From positions 1-64,000 of the forward strand of contig MAAM01000010.1 in NCBI GenBank assembly GCA_002162695.1: a stretch of 64,000 nt of DNA, in the 5' to 3' direction. This stretch comes from Cycloclasticus sp. 46_120_T64. GTDB lineage: Bacteria; Pseudomonadota; Gammaproteobacteria; Methylococcales; Cycloclasticaceae. Both the position numbers and the translations under genes were made by a program. Shown in pieces: positions 31,359 to 40,913 of the stretch; within the stretch, counting starts at the first letter, position 1, and every line of letters starts with the position of its first letter. Under the pieces are notes generated by a model. That model saw nothing but the letters and a program-made list of their open reading frames with translations. It searched no databases and had not been told where the DNA came from.

Positions 31359-33350
31359 CTAAGGTGTTGAGGATACTGCGCTAAGACTATTATGTTTGAT
31401 TGTTCGAATAACATTTCTCAGTTTATTTATTCGCCTAGCGTATTTTCGTACTCGCCCAGCAGAAGACGTTGCAATATCATTTAATAACACGTTTGATTCA
31501 TCTATACGCTTTAAGCCAATGAGTGCATGTGCCTGCATTAGCCCGAAACGTGGGTTACGCGGGTTAAGTTTTAAGCCTAAATCAGCCGTGGACAATGCCT
31601 CACCAAAACGATTTTGTTTCATCCTAATAGCAAATAAATGTACTAAGGAATAATAGCGGTGTGCGGATTTTCCTTTGGGTTTATCAATAAGCGCTTGTAG
31701 CCAGCTAGCCACATCGTCAGCCTTAGATAAACACCGTTCATTGCCTGACATGACACACTTGATGGCAACATCCAATGCACGAATTCCCCATGCACCCATG
31801 GGCTTCTCACGAATGGTTTTGGCAATATACGTTGGGCGGGCAAGCTCCAATGAGCTGAGTTGGCTTTCTAATTGGGAAAATGATTGAGGCGTCACCATGC
31901 TCAAGCTAATGAGGAACCCAGCCTCTTGGGGTGATAGTTCAGCCGCTCGTAAGTAATAAGCATACGAACCTTCAAAGTCTTTTTCACGTTTACGTAAAAT
32001 TTCGCCACGTAGGTATTGGCTGCTGGGGGAGTCGGGGTGGTTCATCGCAAGGCTTTCAATGAGTGCCGATTCGCTGCTCCAGTATTGGGCACGATTAAAC
32101 GTGCCGAAGCCCAAACAAAAAATAATCGTACTAATTAATGCTATTCGAACGGCTTTGGGCATTTTATCGGCTAAAGCAAAAACTAATAAGTAGCTGATGC
32201 CGAATAATGGGCCAAGTGCCGGTAAATAGTTACGGTGCTCGTGAATTATTTCTAGCGGAAATACGGTAGATTCAAGACTGTGCCCAACGAGGAACCACAG
32301 TACCGAAAAGGCAAAAACAGGAAAGCGTTTGCGCCAGACAATAGTTAAACTCAATAAAATGATAATGCCAGCAATACTCGGAGCGGTCGTTGTAATAGAC
32401 AGCAGATCCGAACTCAGCGGGAAATCATCATGAAATAGGCCCATTGTTTGAATATTGGGCATAACGATCATAAATAAATAAAACCACAAAACGCGAGGTT
32501 CGGTTAACACACGCTCAAGCAGGGTAAAAGGTCGGCCTGCATAGCCGCCGATAATAAATGTTGGGTGTTGGAACCAATACACCAAGCCGCCCAGTATGGG
32601 TAGGGCTAAAAACACAATAAAAAACCAGCGGACTTTTTTTATCGTTTCACTACGGCCAGATAATTGGCTTAATAAAGTAAATTCGAGCACACCGATATAA
32701 ACGGGCAATAGAATCGCATTTTCTTTACAGGCAGCACCTAGTATGGTGCCCGCAATAAGCCCTAAAGACATCAAGCATAATCCTTGATAGGGCTTTTCTT
32801 CCAGTGATAACCGCCCAACCACATAAATACAGGCACCCATCAACATAAACATACTGGCCATGCTGGTCATGCGTTGGACTACATACAGCACGCTGGTGAG
32901 TAAGAATGCGTGTAGCGCCCAAACAAGCGTACCGCTTATAGCAAAGGCTAAACGTGGGTTAGATAGGTTTGTACGTTGCGCCCAAGGCATTCGTGCAATA
33001 CAGGGCCAAAGTAAGGTTAGCAACCAAAATACCAAACCAGAATTGATGCAATGAACGGCAATATTAGTCAGCTTGAAATGAACAGACTTAAAACCCTCAG
33101 CAAAATAATAATTTAAGCCGAATGACAGGGCGGGAATCACACGTTTTAACGGTCCACTCTCATTAGATAGAGCAGAGCGCACTATGTCTTGTTCTGTTAA
33201 CTCATGAATAGGAACATTAGGGTTTTCTAGAATATTTAGCTGATCATCAAAAACAAACGGCCCATACCAGCCGGGCGAATAAACCAGGAAAATAATGATG
33301 CAGCATAAACTCCAGCTTAGAAGAGGGGATGTGAATATATTCTTATTCAT
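31359..33350 (-). CDS. Multipass GT-C-like glycosyltransferase with C-terminal TPR
   Basis: This 663-aa membrane protein has a first helix followed by a periplasmic FDDQLNI motif (Asp35-Asp36), about 10-12 further helices to residue 425, and a soluble C-terminal part with TPR-like helices. The early acidic pair and topology recall GT-C glycosyltransferases of the TMTC/O-mannosyl type. It lies just downstream of the minor pilin operon on the same strand, so glycosylation of pilins is an attractive guess. It could also act on surface polysaccharide. No close named homologue is recognised. Confidence 0.6.
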   Translation of the reverse strand: MNKNIFTSPLLSWSLCCIIIFLVYSPGWYGPFVFDDQLNILENPNVPIHELTEQDIVRSALSNESGPLKRVIPALSFGLNYYFAEGFKSVHFKLTNIAVHCINSGLVFWLLTLLWPCIARMPWAQRTNLSNPRLAFAISGTLVWALHAFLLTSVLYVVQRMTSMASMFMLMGACIYVVGRLSLEEKPYQGLCLMSLGLIAGTILGAACKENAILLPVYIGVLEFTLLSQLSGRSETIKKVRWFFIVFLALPILGGLVYWFQHPTFIIGGYAGRPFTLLERVLTEPRVLWFYLFMIVMPNIQTMGLFHDDFPLSSDLLSITTTAPSIAGIIILLSLTIVWRKRFPVFAFSVLWFLVGHSLESTVFPLEIIHEHRNYLPALGPLFGISYLLVFALADKMPKAVRIALISTIIFCLGFGTFNRAQYWSSESALIESLAMNHPDSPSSQYLRGEILRKREKDFEGSYAYYLRAAELSPQEAGFLISLSMVTPQSFSQLESQLSSLELARPTYIAKTIREKPMGAWGIRALDVAIKCVMSGNERCLSKADDVASWLQALIDKPKGKSAHRYYSLVHLFAIRMKQNRFGEALSTADLGLKLNPRNPRFGLMQAHALIGLKRIDESNVLLNDIATSSAGRVRKYARRINKLRNVIRTIKHNSLSAVSSTP

Positions 33351-33446
33351 AAAAGGCTCGAGGAGTGACCAGCGTTATTATTTTAGTGTAAAAGGGCTCT
33401 CCGGCGAACCTCGCTTACTAGTAGGACATTATTTCGCTATAGTTAT

Positions 33447-33470
33447 TGCCTCTTATTACCTTAAGAGGCA
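33447..33470. terminator. Hairpin after the minor pilin operon
   Basis: This is a 9-bp perfect inverted repeat, TGCCTCTTA / TAAGAGGCA, 8 bp beyond the last pilin stop. No T run follows on the minus strand, so termination or mRNA 3'-end protection is only a suggestion. Confidence 0.45.
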
Positions 33471-33477
33471 CTTATTA

Positions 33478-35304
33478 TTACTGCACTTGAAGATCTAGAG
33501 ATACGTCTACTGTCGTATTTGACGAAATATTTCTATCTACGATAGCATCAGAACTAGTGTAAATTTCAGATGTAATGTTTTCAGCAGAGACAGGCGTAAT
33601 AGGGTAGAACTCTCCTCTCGAGGCGTTAGAACAGGTTGTTGTTGTACCACCACCTGCATAGAAGAACTCTTCGTTAGTAATGTAATTTCTTCCGCTAGAG
33701 GGGGTATCTGTTTGGTTACATGAGCTATTATCCATGTCATCATGCTGGTCTGTATAGGCTGTAGTAAAACTTTGGTCTCCGGTATTTGCACCACTTTTTA
33801 AGACGTCAACATCCGGCACCCAACCGGCCAATTGTGTTAGGTTTACTTCATAAAAAGGCACCCTGTCTAATGGAACATCTGCCGCGCTATAGTGAGTTGT
33901 CTGATTGGTTATTTGGGTGAAAATTCCAGATGGTGGGTAGTCCATATAAACGCCACGAACTTGAATATTTCTATGGTTTGCTGAGCCATCGTCAAATAAT
34001 AAATGGTCTATAGAGCCCGCGTTATTTGTAAAATTTGTTGTGCTGTTGATGAAGGAGAGGTCTATGGTCGCATAACTATTAAGAGCCGCACTAGAGCTGG
34101 TCGCTGCTAATATATCTCTTACAAGAGTCGTTACGTAACTTGAGTACTTGCTGATGTTAGCATCTTGAAGAGTCGTCGTCATGCCTGATAGGCCGTCACT
34201 ATCGTTAAAATAAGAAGCAGGTATCATGTTAAAGCCGACTAATTTCCAAGGGTCAGTGATGCGTAAGACGCCATCTATACGTTTTAGTCGGCAGACTTTG
34301 AAATCACCCGCAAGGTCAGCGCCATCACGACAACAGAAAGTACAGGCATCATCTTGATTTTCACCGCCACCGTTGTCGACAGCAACTTTAGAAATTTGGT
34401 CTGAACCAGATAAATGAATGGTTGTTGTTATATCCGTAATAGTTCCTTCTATGTTATCCCAAGTAACATATCCGAAGAGGTAGGAGCTAGTTTTTGTAGA
34501 GCCGCTGGTTTTACACTTACACGCTAATGTTCTAAATTCTTCGCGTCTTTGAGTGTTATTTTGGGAGTTATAGGTAACGGTTTCAAATTTAACCATGGTG
34601 CTATCGCCTTTTTTACTGACATCCGGTAGTGGCTTGCTAGTTTCCTTTAGGAGCTCCCCAATACCTAATTCAACGGGTATAACATCAGGAGCCGCTAGGG
34701 GGTCGTAAGCTACGACAGGGCCTGTTCCACCGGTTACAATCGCGCCACCTAAATTAGTGTTGACGAAGCTATATGAGTCTACGATGGTATCGAAGGATAC
34801 AACGCTATTAGTGTTATCACCTACGCCATCCCATCTAACAACAATATGAACTTTCTTGAACGAAGGGTCATCGGCAACAGCTGTTAACGTAGCTATTGAA
34901 TTGACGGTGGAATAATAATAGTCATCGGATGTCCAACTTAAAGTGAACGTATCGCTACCACTAGCAATATCGCCAGCTTGAATTCGTCCCCCTTTATTAT
35001 CATCAATATGGGCAAAAGCTAAGGATAGCGGATACTTTAAACTGGTTACCGAGTTTGCAGCTAAGCCGTCCCATTCGACAGGAGTGGAGATGTCACTGGT
35101 TGTAATATAAACAAATCGTCTTAAATCATTGATTTTCTTTTGAGCAATGCTTGCAGCAGTAGCGCGGTGGTTGGCATCACCTCCGCTTCTAATTAAAGTT
35201 GTTTGTAGCTTTGATACAGCGAGGATGCCGATGCTAAGTACTAATACTGCTAACATAACCTCAATTAAGCTGAAGCCAGAAGACGTTGAATATGTATGTT
35301 TCAT
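33478..35304 (-). CDS. Oversized PilV-like prepilin
   Basis: This 608-aa protein has a class III prepilin leader, cleaved G10/F11 (SSG-FSLIEVMLAVLVLSIG), with Glu at +5, as in PilV. Normal PilV is about 150-200 aa. Here a region of about 400 residues is added, with cysteine pairs CKC (262, 264), CTFCC (321, 324, 325), C338 and two further cysteines near the end. It is the last gene of fimT-pilW-pilX-pilV. The extension is rich in Thr/Ser/Asp and beta-prone, and could form a pilus-tip adhesin. No pilY1 is found in this cluster. Confidence 0.75.
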   Translation of the reverse strand: MKHTYSTSSGFSLIEVMLAVLVLSIGILAVSKLQTTLIRSGGDANHRATAASIAQKKINDLRRFVYITTSDISTPVEWDGLAANSVTSLKYPLSLAFAHIDDNKGGRIQAGDIASGSDTFTLSWTSDDYYYSTVNSIATLTAVADDPSFKKVHIVVRWDGVGDNTNSVVSFDTIVDSYSFVNTNLGGAIVTGGTGPVVAYDPLAAPDVIPVELGIGELLKETSKPLPDVSKKGDSTMVKFETVTYNSQNNTQRREEFRTLACKCKTSGSTKTSSYLFGYVTWDNIEGTITDITTTIHLSGSDQISKVAVDNGGGENQDDACTFCCRDGADLAGDFKVCRLKRIDGVLRITDPWKLVGFNMIPASYFNDSDGLSGMTTTLQDANISKYSSYVTTLVRDILAATSSSAALNSYATIDLSFINSTTNFTNNAGSIDHLLFDDGSANHRNIQVRGVYMDYPPSGIFTQITNQTTHYSAADVPLDRVPFYEVNLTQLAGWVPDVDVLKSGANTGDQSFTTAYTDQHDDMDNSSCNQTDTPSSGRNYITNEEFFYAGGGTTTTCSNASRGEFYPITPVSAENITSEIYTSSDAIVDRNISSNTTVDVSLDLQVQ

Positions 35305-35331
35305 TTTATTTACCTACCTCAAAATGAGAAG

Positions 35332-36642
35332 TTACGGCCGAATATCTACCCAGCTATATTTTTGTTTGGCTAAGCCAAATGAGTCCAAGTCTTCGACAAA
35401 AGAGCCTAGTACAAACTCATCATAAACTTGGGTATAACCACCGGTTGATAAGTTAGTCGGATCCTCAGCAATTAATGAGCCGTGAATAGTAGCTGTGCCA
35501 TTCAAAGAAATATCTTGAAAACCAAATGCTAAGCCAAATAAATCGGTGTTCGCATTAATCGATAAATCATCACGAACAACCAGCAAGATGGGTCCGTCTC
35601 GGCTCGCGATAATTGAATTAGCCGGTACACTGCAATCACCAGATACAGCAACAATGGTTGATTTAGTAAATGTTGCGGCTAATGACTCTAAGCCTGAACA
35701 GTCAGTTATTTCTTGAACATTCGGTACGGTCAAAATGTCATCATAGTCATTTAAGGCAGGAAATAGGTAATGAAAAGGGGAGTCAGGAAATTCGCTAGAA
35801 CCAACCTCAACGATATCGTAGTTAGGGGTGGTGGAACTATCACTTAAGGTTTCTCCAACGACACAAGAGCAAGCTTTCCATGTAACGGTGTCATCGAGCG
35901 TTTCAGAGCATATATCTGCACCATCACGGTAGCTACCAAGCTGGCATGTCTGCCATGAAGCAGCACCGCCTGATAGGTCTATCGTTGAAACCCATGCTGA
36001 TATTGGTACGCCTTCTCCGCCGCCATTAGGGTCGGCTACTATTGTGAAGCTACCGCTTAATTTAATAACGGGTGTCATAATGGGAGGGATTTTTCCCGGT
36101 GTTAAAAGTGTAATTTGAGTATAGGATGTTTGCGCGTAAGCATCGCCTGTTTCATCAAGGCTTTTACCGGTACCAATGGCTGTCAGGATATTGCCAACAG
36201 AGCTGGAGTTTGTATAGGTCAGGTAGGTTTGAGATTCTATCCCGCTTGCTAGTGTTATACCTTTTCCACCATCTTGTAAGGACTCAATGGTCGTTGTTGA
36301 TGTTATAGGGTCATAAACTAAATTATAGCTAGAGCCGGCACATGGAAATTGTGAGGCTACAGTTGCACAGTCAACCCAAGGGTATGTTCCGCCAATTGTT
36401 CCATCGTATAATCCGGTGTTATTTGTAATAAATGACGCTGCTTGATCTAATGCGGCATCCGCTGCCGCTTGTGCCTCTTTGTGTCGATATTCATTACCCG
36501 CGATCCGTTGATCCATTACGCCAACACGAGCGGCAAAAATGGTAATGAGTGTGATGCCAAGCAATAACACGATGGACACCAATAAAGTTGCTGCGCCATG
36601 TTGATAAGAGGGTGAATGCTTATGGTTATTTAATTTCATCAT
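35332..36642 (-). CDS. pilX: PilX-like minor pilin, enlarged
   Basis: This 436-aa protein has a PilX N-terminus (QHGAATLLVSIVLLLGITLI, lacking Glu at +5 as expected for PilX/GspK-type tip subunits). Family members are usually about 200 aa. The extension contains Cys233, Cys245 (RDGADIC) and the pair CSC at 258-260, echoing the RDGAD and CKC motifs of the neighbouring PilV-like protein. The C-terminal third is beta-helix-like. It lies 5 bp after pilW. Confidence 0.78.
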   Translation of the reverse strand: MMKLNNHKHSPSYQHGAATLLVSIVLLLGITLITIFAARVGVMDQRIAGNEYRHKEAQAAADAALDQAASFITNNTGLYDGTIGGTYPWVDCATVASQFPCAGSSYNLVYDPITSTTTIESLQDGGKGITLASGIESQTYLTYTNSSSVGNILTAIGTGKSLDETGDAYAQTSYTQITLLTPGKIPPIMTPVIKLSGSFTIVADPNGGGEGVPISAWVSTIDLSGGAASWQTCQLGSYRDGADICSETLDDTVTWKACSCVVGETLSDSSTTPNYDIVEVGSSEFPDSPFHYLFPALNDYDDILTVPNVQEITDCSGLESLAATFTKSTIVAVSGDCSVPANSIIASRDGPILLVVRDDLSINANTDLFGLAFGFQDISLNGTATIHGSLIAEDPTNLSTGGYTQVYDEFVLGSFVEDLDSFGLAKQKYSWVDIRP

Positions 36643-36647
36643 AAACC

Positions 36648-37313
36648 TCAGTCTTTAGGGTCGTCGTTTCTAATGCGAATAGTTTCTATAAGTGTTCGTC
36701 GAGGGTCATTAGCATCAGAACTATGGGGCAAATCAGTCTTGCCGGTCAGGGTAATGGTCACGTCGTATAGGCTCACCCCTGTGCTTGTCGTTAAAGCAAC
36801 AATACCTGTATTGATGGTTGAGCCGAGTTTGTTGCCACTGCCCGAGAAGTCAAACTCTAAGGTTGTGATTTCAGCCATATTTACATCAGTAATCGACTCG
36901 CCAAAACTATTACACGTAGTACTGCTCGCAGCACTTGCATTGCTGGCCCACTTTATTTGCTTCGCAGTTGTATCTAAACGGAAACCAAAGTGCTCATTAG
37001 AGTCTCTATCTCCATTACCATTGAGGTCATAAGAGTACAAAATACAAGATGAGTTGGGACGCTCGAACGAAGCCATGAAACTAATTTCAGTTGAATCAGC
37101 TGAGTATCCCGTTCTTTTAAGTTCATCGACCATAAATGTCATAGCGCCTCTTAGTTCTTGATTAAGGCGAATCATCTTCATGTTTTCAACATTGGTTCGA
37201 ACGTTCGTTGAAAAGACGGAGATGATAACAGCAGTAACGAATAGCCCTAAAACCATGGCTATCATCATTTCAACAAGCGTTAATCCTTTTTGCTGAGCAG
37301 GGTTGATTAACAT
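36648..37313 (-). CDS. pilW: Minor pilin PilW
   Basis: This 221-aa prepilin has a leader cleaved in QKG-LTLVEMMIAMVLGLF with Glu at +5. The PilW-type segment LRGAMTFMVDELKRTGY follows. The gene overlaps fimT by 7 bp. Minor pilins prime pilus assembly and sit at the tip. Confidence 0.88.
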   Translation of the reverse strand: MLINPAQQKGLTLVEMMIAMVLGLFVTAVIISVFSTNVRTNVENMKMIRLNQELRGAMTFMVDELKRTGYSADSTEISFMASFERPNSSCILYSYDLNGNGDRDSNEHFGFRLDTTAKQIKWASNASAASSTTCNSFGESITDVNMAEITTLEFDFSGSGNKLGSTINTGIVALTTSTGVSLYDVTITLTGKTDLPHSSDANDPRRTLIETIRIRNDDPKD

Positions 37314-37861
37314 GATTCGTACCCTCCAAACCCTGTGTCAGAACATATTCGAACACGGCCTAAAGAGCTAACCATAACAATAGCTTTTCTGCCATCATTA
37401 AGGAAAGTTGCAGTTCCATTTGAAAAAGAGCCAGATGAGTTCTCAGAGAAGCCTCTAAGTGGTTCAAAGCCAGTTTCTTCTGGAGAGCTGCCAGGAAAAG
37501 CGGCAGTTAGAGTTGTATTACCATAACTATCACTGGTTACAACTTTTTCGATGCCATCAATCGAGCAATCATTAGATGTCGCGCAGTCGCAGGAAACGTC
37601 TTCTTTTAGGCCGTAACACCATGCTGGGCTTGTGCCCCCAAAAGAAAGAATAACTTCATTATTTCGCTTAATAGTTTCTGTTTTTGCAAAGATAAGGTCG
37701 GCAAAAAGGTTCTCAGCAGCCCCTTTGAGTTTCCGGCCTTCAAGAATTGAAAACATAGACGGCGCAGCCAAAGAAACAAGAACCCCCAATATCACCGCGG
37801 TGATTAGTAGTTCTATCAGCGTAAATCCTTTTTGCGTATGTTGGTTTTTCTTTAGGTTCAT
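37307..37861 (-). CDS. fimT: FimT/GspH-family pseudopilin
   Basis: This 184-aa prepilin has QKG-FTLIELLITAVILGVL and the GspH-type continuation (LFADLIFAKTETIKRN). In related bacteria FimT binds DNA for natural transformation, or FimU serves as a minor pilin; which applies here cannot be told. It is the first gene of the minor pilin operon and is divergent from pilE. Confidence 0.85.
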   Translation of the reverse strand: MNLKKNQHTQKGFTLIELLITAVILGVLVSLAAPSMFSILEGRKLKGAAENLFADLIFAKTETIKRNNEVILSFGGTSPAWCYGLKEDVSCDCATSNDCSIDGIEKVVTSDSYGNTTLTAAFPGSSPEETGFEPLRGFSENSSGSFSNGTATFLNDGRKAIVMVSSLGRVRICSDTGFGGYESC

Positions 37862-38035
37862 ATAAAGCGCTCTCCTTGGTGGCTTTAATTATAGTGCTGA
37901 TGGTAATACTTTCAAGGTGTTAGGCATACCATTTATCGTGTGAGAATAGCCGTTTGTCTATTTGTGTGCTATTTTTGATGGAAATAATGTTTTTATCGTT
38001 AGCATATGGCTAACTTATTGTACTGGAGCAGACAG

Positions 38036-38431
38036 ATGCGTACGACGCCCTCAAATGGATTTACTTTAATTGAATTGATGATTGTGGTGGTTATTATTGG
38101 AGTTTTAGCAGCAATTGCGCTCCCTGCCTATCAGGGTTATTCTCAGAAGGCGCGGCGTTCAGATGCTAAACATGCCTTGTTGGATATACAGCTTAATCAG
38201 GAAAAATGGCGGGCGAATAATAGTAGTTATGCTTCGGCGCTTAGTGATTTGAATTGGACGACTACATCCGTTGATGAGCATTATGATCTAGCGATTACTG
38301 CGGTTGCAACAAATGCTTATACCTTAACTGCAACGGTTGATTCTGCTGGTTTGCAAGCCAATGATACGACTTGCGCAACGATGACATTAAATCAAAATAA
38401 TGATAAAACACCAGTATCCGGTTGTTGGTAA
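38036..38431 (+). CDS. pilE: Type IV pilin, PilE class
   Basis: This 131-aa pilin has an 8-residue leader MRTTPSNG cleaved before [18 protein letters not shown], Glu at +5, and a C-terminal disulfide loop between the cysteines in TTCATM and SGCW. GGAG lies 9 bp upstream of the chosen ATG. Size and position beside the minor pilin cluster fit the PilE minor pilin. It could still be a major pilin, as no other is in the window. Confidence 0.88.
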   Translation: MRTTPSNGFTLIELMIVVVIIGVLAAIALPAYQGYSQKARRSDAKHALLDIQLNQEKWRANNSSYASALSDLNWTTTSVDEHYDLAITAVATNAYTLTATVDSAGLQANDTTCATMTLNQNNDKTPVSGCW

Positions 38432-38434
38432 TTT

Positions 38435-38536
38435 GTAGGTTGGTGCTGACGTAGGAAGCCCAACAAGCACTAGCTTTTTTTACCACGGTACCCGCTTGCT
38501 TGGTTTGTTGGGCTTTGTGCCTCAGCGCCAACCTAC
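38435..38536. repeat. REP-like palindromic repeat element
   Basis: This 102-bp inverted repeat lies 4 bp after pilE. The outer arms GTAGGTTGGTGCTGA / TCAGCGCCAACCTAC match with one G-T pair. The inner arms AAGCCCAACAA / TTGTTGGGCTT are perfect. A degenerate half copy (GGGCGCTAAGGCACGAAGCC) follows to about 38570. The sequence style is that of dispersed palindromic repeats in many gammaproteobacteria; it may also act as terminator for pilE and pilU. Confidence 0.7.
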
Positions 38537-38572
38537 GGTAGGGCGCTAAGGCACGAAGCCTAGTGCTTGTGT

Positions 38573-39715
38573 TTAACCATCATAATTATCAATCAGCTCC
38601 ATGCCGTCATCATGATGATCATCGTCATCACTTTTGAAGGTCGATTTTTTCTCGGCATCACCGAGTTTTATCATTAAACGTACCTCATTGCTGGAATCGG
38701 CGTAGTTAACGGCATTTTCGTAACTAATGTCGCCACTGGCGTAGAAATCATACAGGGCCTGATCGAAGGTTTGCATGCCTTGTTCGGTGGAGTTCTTCAT
38801 CAATTCTTTGAGTTTGTGAACATCTCCTTTACGGATAAAGTCGGAGGCGAGCGGGGTGTTAAGCATAATTTCAATCACCGCTTTTCGGCTTTTGCCGTCA
38901 ATGGTGGGTACTAATTGTTGGGCGATCATCGCCTTTAAGTTCAGCGATAAATCCATAAAGAGTTGTTTATGCGCGTCTTCTGGAAAGAAGTGGATAATGC
39001 GATCGAGTGCTTGGTTGGCGTTATTAGCGTGCAGGGTGGATAGGCAAAGATGCCCCGTTTCGGCGAAGGTCATGGCGTGATTCATGGTTTCGCGGCTACG
39101 AATTTCACCAATTAGGATGACGTCAGGTGCTTGGCGCAGGGTGTTTTTAAGGGCGATTTCATAGGATTCGGTATCAATGCCTACTTCACGTTGGGTGATG
39201 ACGCAGCCATCGTGTTCGTGCACGTACTCCACCGGATCTTCAATGGTAATGATATGCCCTGAGCTGTTCCTATTGCGGTGTCCAACCATCGCGGCTAAGG
39301 AGGTGGATTTACCCGTGCCGGTTGCGCCAACAAAAATAATGAGGCCTCGTTTGGTCATTGAAAGCTCGGTGAGAATGGGCGGTAAGTTCAGTTCATCAAT
39401 GGTGGGGATAGTCGTTTCAATGCGACGTAGTACCATGCCGGCATCGTCTTTTTGTACGAAAGCGCTGACCCTGAATCGCCCAATATCTGGGCGTTGGATA
39501 GCGAACTGACATTCTTTGGTGTCTTCAAACTCTTGCTTTTGGTCATCGCTCATGATGCTTTGAACAACATCCAGTGCTTGACGGGCGCTTAATCGAGTTT
39601 TTGATACTTGCTGTAGTTTGCCGTTTACTTTGATAGTGGGGGCCCAGCCGGAGGTGATAAATAAGTCGGATGCTTTTTTATGAACGACGAGTTGTAATAA
39701 TGCATCAAAATCCAT
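38573..39715 (-). CDS. pilU: Type IV pilus retraction ATPase PilU
   Basis: This 380-aa accessory retraction ATPase has Walker A (GATGTGKST, 130-138), Walker B (ILIGEIRSRET) and the LCLSTLHANNA His box. The C-terminus ends in an acidic, His-containing tail (DDDDHHDDG). It follows pilT by 22 bp in the same operon. Confidence 0.95.
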   Translation of the reverse strand: MDFDALLQLVVHKKASDLFITSGWAPTIKVNGKLQQVSKTRLSARQALDVVQSIMSDDQKQEFEDTKECQFAIQRPDIGRFRVSAFVQKDDAGMVLRRIETTIPTIDELNLPPILTELSMTKRGLIIFVGATGTGKSTSLAAMVGHRNRNSSGHIITIEDPVEYVHEHDGCVITQREVGIDTESYEIALKNTLRQAPDVILIGEIRSRETMNHAMTFAETGHLCLSTLHANNANQALDRIIHFFPEDAHKQLFMDLSLNLKAMIAQQLVPTIDGKSRKAVIEIMLNTPLASDFIRKGDVHKLKELMKNSTEQGMQTFDQALYDFYASGDISYENAVNYADSSNEVRLMIKLGDAEKKSTFKSDDDDHHDDGMELIDNYDG

Positions 39716-39737
39716 GTTTCTTATGTCCTTTAAATAT

Positions 39738-40775
39738 TTAGCTGAATGATTTTTTATCGACGGCTTTCATTTTGGCGTCTTGCCGAGTAATGAGGCCGGC
39801 TTGCACCAACTCGGTGAGGTGCTGATCGAGGGTTTGCATGCCATCTTTGCGACTGGTTTGAATGGTGGAATACATTTGCGCAATTTTATCTTCACGAATG
39901 AGATTTCGGATGGCGGCTGTGCCGGTCATGATTTCCCAAGCAGCGATGCGTCCGCCGCCAATTTTTTTCATTAGGGTTTGTGCAATGACCGCGCGCAGTG
40001 ATTCGGATAACATCGAGCGCACCATGCCTTTTTCGCCTTCTGGGAAAACGTCAATGATCCTGTCGATGGTTTTAGCGGCGGAACTGGTGTGTAGGGTGCC
40101 AAATACTAAGTGACCTGTTTCGGCGGCGGTGAGAGCTAGACGTATGGTTTCTAAATCACGCATTTCGCCAACCAGAATAATGTCGGGGTCTTCCCTTAGC
40201 GCAACCCGTAGCGCTTCACTGAAACCGTGGGTGTGTTTATGCACTTCCCGTTGGTTGATTAGGCATTTTTTACTTTTATGAACAAATTCAATCGGGTCTT
40301 CGATGGTGAGAATATGCTCATAAACGTTATCGTTTTTGTAATCCATTAACGCCGCAAGGGTTGTCGATTTACCGGAACCTGTTGGCCCCGTTACTAAGAC
40401 GATACCTCGTGGTACGTTGATGATTTCTTTGAATGACTGCGGGCAGCCTAAGTCTTCTAAGCTGAGAATGTCCACCGGAATGGTTCTAAAGACCGCAGCA
40501 GCGCCACGATCTTGATTGAATGCGTTAACCCGAAAGCGTGCGGTGCCGGGCAGTTCAAAGGAAAAATCGACCTCGAGGAACTCTTCATAATCACGCCGTT
40601 GCCGATCGTTCATGATGTCATAAATCATGCTATGCACTTCTTTATGCTCAAGCTCTGGCATATTAATGCGGCGGATATCCCCGTCAACACGAATCATTGG
40701 CGGTAAACCGGCTGATAAGTGTAAGTCGGAGGCGTTGTTTTTGGTGCTGAAGGCGAGTAAATCTGAGATATCCAT
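39738..40775 (-). CDS. pilT: Type IV pilus retraction ATPase PilT
   Basis: This 345-aa hexameric motor depolymerises pili for twitching. Walker A is GPTGSGKST (130-138), Walker B is ILVGEMRDLETI, and the His box VFGTLHTSSA and the retraction motif AIRNLIRE are present. It is divergent from yggS across 138 bp. Confidence 0.97.
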   Translation of the reverse strand: MDISDLLAFSTKNNASDLHLSAGLPPMIRVDGDIRRINMPELEHKEVHSMIYDIMNDRQRRDYEEFLEVDFSFELPGTARFRVNAFNQDRGAAAVFRTIPVDILSLEDLGCPQSFKEIINVPRGIVLVTGPTGSGKSTTLAALMDYKNDNVYEHILTIEDPIEFVHKSKKCLINQREVHKHTHGFSEALRVALREDPDIILVGEMRDLETIRLALTAAETGHLVFGTLHTSSAAKTIDRIIDVFPEGEKGMVRSMLSESLRAVIAQTLMKKIGGGRIAAWEIMTGTAAIRNLIREDKIAQMYSTIQTSRKDGMQTLDQHLTELVQAGLITRQDAKMKAVDKKSFS

Positions 40776-40913
40776 ATGTTAAATCCGGTTGACCTCGTGG
40801 GCCGGGTTATTTGTATAATGCTTATACGGTGTTGGGCTAATCGTTGGCTAAAGATAATACCAAGATAAGTAAATTAAATGTACCCCGCAAGTATAGACAG
40901 GAATTATTAAATC

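Noticed and set aside
38007-38020. Sigma54-like TGGC-7 nt-TTGT before pilE
   Set aside because: The initiation point would fall at or inside the start codon and remove the ribosome-binding site, and the -12 element lacks the C of TTGC.
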